NCBI GenBank assembly: GCA_900320565.1
Contig: ONSR01000009.1
Coordinates: forward strand, 1,149-65,148
Length of the DNA: 64,000 nucleotides
Direction of reading: 5' to 3'
From: an uncultured Prevotellaceae bacterium
GTDB taxonomy: Bacteria; Bacteroidota; Bacteroidia; Bacteroidales; Bacteroidaceae
Part shown: positions 57,864 through 64,000 of the stretch, piece by piece
How positions within the stretch are numbered: position 1 is the stretch's first letter
Layout of the letters: every line of letters begins with the position of its first letter
Notes under the pieces: model-generated
What the model saw: the letters and a program-made list of their open reading frames with translations, nothing else
Databases searched by the model: none
Told to the model about the DNA's origin: nothing
Program-made: the position numbers and the translations under genes

Positions 57864-59343
57864 GGTACTCATCATAGGCGGCGGGCTCGGAGGTCTTTTC
57901 TGTGGAGCAATCCTTGCAAAGGAAGGTTTGAAGGTGACTGTCCTCGAGAAAAATACGGCGATAGGCGGCGGGCTTCAAAGCTTTACACGCTTTGGCGAGG
58001 TCTTCGACACCGGCATGCACGTGGTAGGTGGGCTGCAGGAAGGCGGTAACATAAGACGCCTCCTCGAGTATCTTGGCATTTGGAACAAGGTACATGTCGA
58101 GGCCATTCCTGCTGATTGTGCTGACCTTCTTTACTTTGCAGAAGATAAACATTACTATCGGATAGCATCTGGCAAGGAGCAATTCGTCGCGTCTTTAGCG
58201 AAAGATTTCCCTTCCGAACAGGACAACCTCACTCGCTATGTGGATGCGATGTACAGGCTTGTCGAGGAGATGGACCTCTTCCATTTACGTCCCGGGGCGC
58301 GTGACATCTTCTCGCATAGCGAGGAGTTCAGCATGGCAGCCGATGCTTTCATTGCTAAATACATCAGTGACAAGAAGCTACAAAGGATTGTGGCTTACGT
58401 CAACCCACTCTATGGAGGTCGTGCAGGCACCACGCCCGCTTTCATTCATGCCACTATCTCTGTGCTCCACATCAATGGCCTTTGTCGCTTTGCAGGCGGT
58501 AGTCAACTGTTTGCAGAGACACTTGGCGACTTCATTAAGGCTCATGGTGGAGAGGTTCTTGCCAGCGAAGAAGTACAGCACATCCATACCGAAGGGCGAA
58601 ACATAACAGGCGTCACAACTCGGGGTTGCCAGCATTTCTCTGCCGATTACTACATTTCGGATATTCATCCTTGCTCTTTGCTTGGGCTCTTCGATGAGCC
58701 TAAAGCTCTTCCCAAGGCTTACAGGGCACGTCTCGAAGACATTCCAAACACCTATTCCGCCTTTCTCATTTACTTGAAACTCAAGCCAGAAACCTTTCCC
58801 TTCCTCAACCATACCGGCTATTACATGCAGAGTTATGAGGAAATATGGGACATCGCAGAAGCAAAACTCCCATGTTCAAATGGTTTCCTCTACATGACGC
58901 CACCAGAAATCGAACAAGGCGAATTTGCCAGGAAGATGATTATTGCAGCCCCCATGAACTGGCAGGAAGTGGCAAGATGGGCAGGGACATCGCTTGGTCA
59001 TCGCAGCCAAGACTATCTTACATGGAAGCAATCCAAGGCCGATGAACTGCTCAGCAAAATGGAAGAGATGTTCCCTCGCTTCCGCGACAGCATTGAGAAT
59101 GTCAACACTGCCTCGCCTCTGACCATCCGCGACTACTATGGCGTGAAGGAGGGAGCAATGTTTGGATACGCAAAAGACTGCAAGAACATGGCACTCTCAC
59201 AGGTTCCTGTCGTCACAAAGATACCGAACCTCCTGCTCACAGGCCAGTGCGTTAATCTCCACGGATTCTGTGGTGTACCGCTCACCGCAATCAATACTTG
59301 CGAAGTTATACTTGGCAGAAACTACGTGATTAATAAGATTTGA
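57856..59343 (+). CDS. FAD-dependent CrtI/retinol-saturase-like oxidoreductase 2
   Basis: 495 residues, clearly related to the preceding gene and probably from a tandem duplication: 'LIIGGGLGGLFCGAILAKEG' with 'VLEKNTAIGGGLQ', 'GEVFDTGMHVVGG', and the end 'IPNLLLTGQCVNLHGFCGV'. The two may work as a heterodimer or on successive double bonds. Which reaction is done, and on which chain, cannot be read from sequence. Confidence 0.85.
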   Translation: MTKVLIIGGGLGGLFCGAILAKEGLKVTVLEKNTAIGGGLQSFTRFGEVFDTGMHVVGGLQEGGNIRRLLEYLGIWNKVHVEAIPADCADLLYFAEDKHYYRIASGKEQFVASLAKDFPSEQDNLTRYVDAMYRLVEEMDLFHLRPGARDIFSHSEEFSMAADAFIAKYISDKKLQRIVAYVNPLYGGRAGTTPAFIHATISVLHINGLCRFAGGSQLFAETLGDFIKAHGGEVLASEEVQHIHTEGRNITGVTTRGCQHFSADYYISDIHPCSLLGLFDEPKALPKAYRARLEDIPNTYSAFLIYLKLKPETFPFLNHTGYYMQSYEEIWDIAEAKLPCSNGFLYMTPPEIEQGEFARKMIIAAPMNWQEVARWAGTSLGHRSQDYLTWKQSKADELLSKMEEMFPRFRDSIENVNTASPLTIRDYYGVKEGAMFGYAKDCKNMALSQVPVVTKIPNLLLTGQCVNLHGFCGVPLTAINTCEVILGRNYVINKI

Positions 59344-59347
59344 ACCT

Positions 59348-60199
59348 ATGCGAGTCTTCATAATAATAATATTATTATTAATCTCATACCACATACAAAC
59401 CTTCGCACAAACTTCTGTTCGGATATGGGACGGCACAGAGACTAAGGCAAAGGCTGTTACGCTGATACCATATTTAGCAGATAACGACTCATACTCCGCG
59501 GCGGTTATCATCTGCCCTGGCGGCTCGTATTGTTGGCATGGGATGAAGGCAGAAGGCACTGAAGTGGCCGAATGGTTGCAAGCGAAAGGCATCTCGGCCT
59601 TCGTGTTGAAGTATCGCGTGCAAGGTGTCGTGCCATACATCACGCACGCTCGACTTCTCTTCAGAGGGCATCAATACCCAGACGCGCTCAACGATATTGA
59701 GCAGGCCATAGCCTATGTTCGCGAGCATGCCAACGAGTATCATATCAATCCTAAGCAGGTTGGCGTGATGGGTTTCTCTGCCGGAGGACACTTGGCAATG
59801 CTTTCTGCCGAACAATCCAGCATGCGTCCAGACTTCGTTGCAGCTGTTTATCCTGTGGTAAGCATGTCGCATTCTGACAGTCATAAGCGTTCCAGGCGAG
59901 GCATGTTGGGTGAATACAAGAAGCATAACAAAGTGATGCGCGACTCGCTTTCCGTGGAAAAACATGTTTCAAAGGACTGTCCGCCAGTCTTCCTCGTTAA
60001 CTGTAAAAACGACCACATCGTTAAGCCTCGCAATGCAGAACTGCTCGATTCTGCTCTGACAGCACAGGGTATCAATCATCGCTACATTCAATACCGTACA
60101 GGCGGACACGGCTTCGGAGCTTCAGAAACAAAGGGAACAGCAGAATGTCGTGCTTGGAAGGATGAGTTCCTGAAATGGTTAAAAAGTCTTGAGCTATGA
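59348..60199 (+). CDS. Secreted alpha/beta-hydrolase esterase
   Basis: 283 residues with a signal peptide (1-21). The oxyanion region is 'AVIICPGGSYCWHG' and the nucleophile elbow 'GFSAGGH' (Ser144), followed by 'CKNDHIVKP' (Asp) and 'TGGHGFG' (His). It resembles the BD-FAE/acetyl-xylan-esterase type. In this locus it may trim an ester on the exported lipid, but it could also be a glycan esterase. 4 bases after the second oxidoreductase; overlaps MMPL by 4. Confidence 0.85.
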   Translation: MRVFIIIILLLISYHIQTFAQTSVRIWDGTETKAKAVTLIPYLADNDSYSAAVIICPGGSYCWHGMKAEGTEVAEWLQAKGISAFVLKYRVQGVVPYITHARLLFRGHQYPDALNDIEQAIAYVREHANEYHINPKQVGVMGFSAGGHLAMLSAEQSSMRPDFVAAVYPVVSMSHSDSHKRSRRGMLGEYKKHNKVMRDSLSVEKHVSKDCPPVFLVNCKNDHIVKPRNAELLDSALTAQGINHRYIQYRTGGHGFGASETKGTAECRAWKDEFLKWLKSLEL

Positions 60200-62637
60200 T
60201 AATACTGAAGATATTCGACTTTTTCCGCGAGCGCGCCATTGCCCGTTGGGCATCGCTCATCGCGTTAACTTTGGCCATATTGGCTTCCATCTTGCGTCTT
60301 TCATATAAGGAAGACATACAGGATTTCCTGCCTTTCAGCCAAACGAACCGAGAGAGGATGGCTGTTTACCAAGACATATCGGGCATGAATCGCCTTTTTG
60401 TCGTCTTCGAGAGCACGGGTGATGCAGGGGAAACAACTGAAGCGATAGACTGTTTTACGAGAATAGTCGAGGAGAAAGACACGGCAGGTTGGTGCCAAGA
60501 CCTGCAGGCGACATTCGACCTCGAGAGCCTCTCCGAGACGATAGACTTCGTTTATCAGAGTGCCCCACTCTTCTTAATGGAAAAGGATTACAAGCGAATG
60601 GACAGCCTTCTCGCTTTGCCCGACTACATGGATGCTAAGCTCGAAGACAACCTGAACGCCCTAATGCTCCCATCAGGCAGTTTCCTGAGCGAGAGTATCA
60701 GTCGCGACCCGCTCGGACTCTTTGCCCCATTGATGGAAGAACTGCAGCTATCCCAGCATCAGATGCGCTTCGAGATGTACGACGGATACATCTTCACGCC
60801 CGATATGTCCAAGGCTATCGTGATGCTTTCGTCACCCTTCGGCAGCAGTGAGACGAAGAAAAACGCCCAACTTATCGCGTTGCTCGATGATGCCATCAAC
60901 GGCATGCGAACGGACTTCCCTGAGGTAAAGGCACACGTCATCGGCGGTCCGCAGGTGGCTGTGGGCAATGCAAAGCAGATAATGCACGACAGTATCTTGG
61001 CCGTCTCCTTGGCTGCGATACTCATCTTGGCATTGCTGCTTTACGCTTTCCGCAGGTTCCGAGACATCGTGCTCATCGCCTTATCAGTTCTTTGGGGCTG
61101 GCTCTTCGCCCTTGGAGGCATGGCTTTGGTGCACGATAGCGTGTCGATGATTGTCATTGGCATCTCGAGTATCATCATCGGCATTGCTGTCAACTATCCG
61201 CTTCACCTTACCAGTCACATCCAGCATCAAACGGATATTCGCCAGGCTTTGCGTGAGATAACGACACCTCTACTTGTCGGAAACATCACAACAGTCGGCG
61301 CTTTCCTTGCCCTTGTGCCGCTTAAATCTATTGCCCTGCGCGACCTCGGACTCTTTGCATCCTTGCTCTTGATAGGAACTATACTCTTCGTGTTGGTTTG
61401 GTTGCCACATCTAATTAGGACTAGGGACAATAGACAACAGACGACAGACAAGGGAGACTTCCTTTCCCGCCTTGCCTGCGCACAGATAGACAGAAAGCGA
61501 TGGCTGGTCGTTATGGTAGCCTTGCTGACTTTTGTCTTTGGCTATTTCAGCCTTTTCGTCAAGTTTGATTCCGATGTCTCGAACATCAACTACATAACCG
61601 CACAGCAGAAGGAAGACATGAATTACTTCCAAAAGTTCTTCGAGGGGAACGCCTCGCAGGACGATGTCACGCTTTATCTCCTGTCTTCTGCCACAGACTT
61701 TGATGGCGCTCTAGCTTGCTCGGAATCCAAACAGGCTGCCATTGATTCCCTGAAAGAGGCTGGTTTGATTGCAAGCCACCATGGTGTAAGCCGCTTCCTG
61801 CCCTCGATGGAGGAGCAGACTAGACGCATCAATCGATGGAACAAGTGGCTTGAAGGCCATCCGAATCTGCTGGATGATTTGACGAAGAAAGCCGTCGCGC
61901 ATGGTTTCTCGGCAGAGGCTTTCACTGATTTCGCAGAGATGATTCAATCGGAACAAACGGCAAAGTCCTTCGACGAGTTCCGTCCCTTGACATCTAAAGC
62001 CCTTGCCGAGAATGTCTCGCAGGCAGGAGAGGAGGGTAAATCTACTATAATCGAGACCCTTTCCGTCAGGAAGAAAGACCTCGACAGGGTCAAGAAGTCA
62101 CTACCCGAAGCCTTTGATATCGGCTCGCTTCACTCGTCGGTGGCAGATGCTCTGTCGGGTGATTTCAACTACATCGGCTGGGCATGTTCGCTGATAGTGT
62201 TCTTCTTCCTGTGGCTTTCCTTCCGTCGAATCGAGCTGGCCATCATTTCCTTCATTCCGATGGCAATCAGCTGGATATGGATTTTGGGCATCATGGCTAT
62301 TCTGGGCATCAAGTTTAACATTGTCAACATCATCCTTGCGACCTTCATCTTCGGACAGGGCGACGACTATACCATCTTTATGACCGATGGCTGTATCTCG
62401 GAATATGTGCATGGGAAGCCACTCCTCGCCTCCTACAAACGCAGCATAATCTTGTCGGCACTCATCATGTTTATTGGCATCGGCACACTCATTTTCGCCC
62501 GCCATCCTGCCCTGCATTCGTTGGCGGAGGTCACCATCATCGGCATGTTCTCTGTCGTGCTGATGGCTTACCTCGTTCCGCCCTTGCTCTTCAAATGGAT
62601 GATGAAACGATTTCCAAAACGATTTGAAAACCTATAA
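60196..62637 (+). CDS. MMPL-family (RND-type) lipid exporter
   Basis: 813 residues: helix at about 15-37, a periplasmic domain, a cluster of helices about 265-400 ('ISSIIIGIAVNYPLHLTSHI'), then the same pattern again after a helix at about 432 ('FIFGQGDDYTIFMTDG'), the two-fold repeat of RND/MMPL transporters. Members export lipids and polyketides. It is a usual part of aryl-polyene loci and would hand the product to the LolA-like protein. Between the halves (about 407-420, 'RTRDNRQQTTDKGDF') lies a stretch encoded by imperfect 7-bp AGACAAC repeats. Confidence 0.9.
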   Translation: MIILKIFDFFRERAIARWASLIALTLAILASILRLSYKEDIQDFLPFSQTNRERMAVYQDISGMNRLFVVFESTGDAGETTEAIDCFTRIVEEKDTAGWCQDLQATFDLESLSETIDFVYQSAPLFLMEKDYKRMDSLLALPDYMDAKLEDNLNALMLPSGSFLSESISRDPLGLFAPLMEELQLSQHQMRFEMYDGYIFTPDMSKAIVMLSSPFGSSETKKNAQLIALLDDAINGMRTDFPEVKAHVIGGPQVAVGNAKQIMHDSILAVSLAAILILALLLYAFRRFRDIVLIALSVLWGWLFALGGMALVHDSVSMIVIGISSIIIGIAVNYPLHLTSHIQHQTDIRQALREITTPLLVGNITTVGAFLALVPLKSIALRDLGLFASLLLIGTILFVLVWLPHLIRTRDNRQQTTDKGDFLSRLACAQIDRKRWLVVMVALLTFVFGYFSLFVKFDSDVSNINYITAQQKEDMNYFQKFFEGNASQDDVTLYLLSSATDFDGALACSESKQAAIDSLKEAGLIASHHGVSRFLPSMEEQTRRINRWNKWLEGHPNLLDDLTKKAVAHGFSAEAFTDFAEMIQSEQTAKSFDEFRPLTSKALAENVSQAGEEGKSTIIETLSVRKKDLDRVKKSLPEAFDIGSLHSSVADALSGDFNYIGWACSLIVFFFLWLSFRRIELAIISFIPMAISWIWILGIMAILGIKFNIVNIILATFIFGQGDDYTIFMTDGCISEYVHGKPLLASYKRSIILSALIMFIGIGTLIFARHPALHSLAEVTIIGMFSVVLMAYLVPPLLFKWMMKRFPKRFENL

Positions 62638-62640
62638 AAT

Positions 62641-62865
62641 ATGAAAGAACGTATCATTGAACTCTTGACGGGAGCACTTCCGATGGTCAATCTCGAGTCG
62701 GACTTCCTGTTCAGCGAACTCGATTCCTTAGGCGTGACAACCATCCTGATGCTCCTTTCCGAGGAATATGGCATCGAGCTGGAGGCAAAAGACGCAACCC
62801 CCAAGAACCTCAAGACCATCGATTCTATCGTGGAAATGGTGAAATCCAAACTCGCTAAGCAATGA
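62641..62865 (+). CDS. Acyl carrier protein (short, second intact one)
   Basis: 74 residues with 'LFSELDSLGVTTILMLL' (phosphopantetheine Ser29) and 'LKTIDSIVEMVKSKLAKQ'. It sits between the exporter and the AMP-ligase and overlaps the ligase by 4 bases, so it is probably the ACP that the ligase loads with the starter acid. Confidence 0.9.
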   Translation: MKERIIELLTGALPMVNLESDFLFSELDSLGVTTILMLLSEEYGIELEAKDATPKNLKTIDSIVEMVKSKLAKQ

Positions 62866-64000
62866 CTCTCGAGCAATCTGTCAAGCATTATGCCAAACTG
62901 ACGCCAGACAAAGCGGCTGTCATTACAGGCGATGAGACGCTTTCCTACTCGTCTCTTTGGAAACGAATTCAAGAGAAAGCGAGCCTTTTGAAAGGGAATG
63001 GCCTCTCAGAAGGGAAACCTCATGTCTTCATATCCAAGCAAGATGTCGATTTCGTCGTAACCTATTGTGCCGCACATCATCTGGGAGGCGTCTGTGTTCC
63101 CCTCGAAAGTTCAACCCCCAAAGAGCGTCAACAGCAAATCCTCGACGAAGTAAATGGGAAATGGTCAAATGGTAAATGCTCCGACATCCTCTACACCACA
63201 GGCACAACAGGCAAGGCAAAAGGCGTGATGATATCCACAGAAGCATGGAATGCGAATGCTGAAAACCTTATCGACAGGCTAGGATTCACCTCCGATTTGC
63301 TCTTCATCGTTTGCGGTCCGCTCAACCATCTTGGCAGTCTCTCCAAGATATATCCTACACTCATGACTGGCGGCACATTATATATTATGGAGAGCCTGAA
63401 GAACCTCAATGCTTTCTTCTCAGTCTTCGAACTGCCTTTCACGAAGTTCGCCACCTTTCTCGTTCCCTCCAGCATCAGGATGCTCCTGCAGGTTGCCTCA
63501 AAGAACTTGGCAGCCGTAGCCAGCAAGATTGACTTCATCGAAACGGGAGCCGCTGCCATTACACAAAGCGACATGGAGGCACTCTGCAAGGTCCTGCCCC
63601 ACTCTCGCCTTTTCAACACCTACGCATCAACTGAGACGGGCATCGTTTGTAGCTACGAGTTCAGCCGATACGGCTGCGTGCCTGGCCTCCTAGGAAAGCC
63701 CATGAAGCATTCTTCTGTTCGTATTGACGACCAGGGCAGAGTGATTTGTTCGGGCAAGACCCTCATGTCGGGTTACGTTAATGCACCTGAACTGACGGCT
63801 CAAGTCCTGATAAATGGGGAGATTCATACTTCCGACGTCGGTTCTCTCGATGCCGACGGCATGCTGCACTTGCAGGGAAGGCAGGACGATGTCATCAATG
63901 TGGGGGGCTACAAAGTGAATCCATCCGAGGTGGAAGAAGCGGTAAGTGGCTTCGACCTTGTTGCCGATTGCATTTGCATTCCTGCCCAACACATCCTTCT
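62862..64000 (+). CDS. AMP-dependent acyl-acid ligase (ANL family), 3' end outside the window
   Basis: Open from the ATG at 62862 ('MTLEQSVKHYAKLTPDKAAV') to the window edge, about 379 residues seen. Motifs are 'ILYTTGTTGKAKGVM' (P-loop), 'TYASTETGIV', 'HTSDVGSLDADGML' and 'VINVGGYKVNPSEVEEAV'. It would activate a carboxylic acid, possibly an aryl starter such as coumarate or benzoate, and load it on the adjacent ACP. At 63151-63179 imperfect 7-bp repeats encode 'VNGKWSNGKCSD'. The C-terminal domain is cut off. Confidence 0.9.
   Translation, partial: MTLEQSVKHYAKLTPDKAAVITGDETLSYSSLWKRIQEKASLLKGNGLSEGKPHVFISKQDVDFVVTYCAAHHLGGVCVPLESSTPKERQQQILDEVNGKWSNGKCSDILYTTGTTGKAKGVMISTEAWNANAENLIDRLGFTSDLLFIVCGPLNHLGSLSKIYPTLMTGGTLYIMESLKNLNAFFSVFELPFTKFATFLVPSSIRMLLQVASKNLAAVASKIDFIETGAAAITQSDMEALCKVLPHSRLFNTYASTETGIVCSYEFSRYGCVPGLLGKPMKHSSVRIDDQGRVICSGKTLMSGYVNAPELTAQVLINGEIHTSDVGSLDADGMLHLQGRQDDVINVGGYKVNPSEVEEAVSGFDLVADCICIPAQHIL
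63151..63179. repeat. Imperfect 7-bp repeat inside the AMP-ligase (AAATGGT type)
   Basis: AAATGGG, AAATGGT, CAAATGGT and AAATGCT follow one another just ahead of the P-loop. The reading frame stays open. Confidence 0.65.

Overview
The window looks like chromosomal DNA of a Bacteroidota, most likely a Prevotella-like Bacteroidales. Many genes start just behind the phylum's promoter (a -7 TAnnTTTG box with TTTG or TTG about 19-20 bases upstream). Characteristic genes are a MalQ with an N-terminal carbohydrate-binding region, a DUF4296 lipoprotein beside lspA, methylmalonyl-CoA epimerase, and secreted proteins ending in the 'YNLAGQRV' tail seen in Prevotella. No insertion sequence, phage, rRNA or CRISPR array was found. 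The genus assignment is an inference.

Layout. 1-15628 holds the end of an OmpA-type protein, tRNA-Thr, mltG, malQ, a LOG-family gene, an SGNH-SGNH-MBOAT O-acylation operon, smpB with a DUF4375 gene, a P-loop (DUF3987-like) gene and a HIRAN-domain gene. 15864-24127 holds an NhaD antiporter, a DEAD-box helicase with DbpA-like tail, a radical SAM/Gfo-Idh pair, an ECF sigma factor fused to a beta-barrel, and a FadL-type porin. 24339-29911 is an ileS-dksA-like-lspA-DUF4296 operon. 30023-32372 is mce-DUF1080-fmt. 32361-45827 holds secreted or surface enzymes: a GH78 rhamnosidase, an M16 peptidase lipoprotein, a GH18-like/beta-gamma-crystallin protein and a 1688-residue CotH protein.

45977-64000 (running off the end) is a one-strand lipid/polyene locus of the aryl-polyene/flexirubin type. 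It has three ketosynthases, ACPs, an O-methyltransferase, a lysophospholipid-type acyltransferase, a small EamA/SMR-like membrane protein, LolA, a GT2-PlsC fusion, two CrtI/retinol-saturase-like oxidoreductases, an esterase, an MMPL exporter and an AMP-ligase. The likely logic is that the ligase loads a starter on an ACP, the ketosynthases elongate it, tailoring enzymes and acyltransferases put the product on a lipid, and MMPL plus LolA move it to the outer membrane. No ketoreductase, dehydratase or ammonia lyase lies inside the window. The first ACP is broken and has lost its phosphopantetheine serine.

Between and inside the genes there is much short repetitive DNA: six arrays with a 22-bp period, mostly right after stop codons; 7-bp microsatellites at gene starts, in a promoter spacer and in frame within proteins; palindromic inserts inside ileS and two ketosynthases; and three copies of a TGTCACATGTCACA element around the P-loop/HIRAN gene pair.
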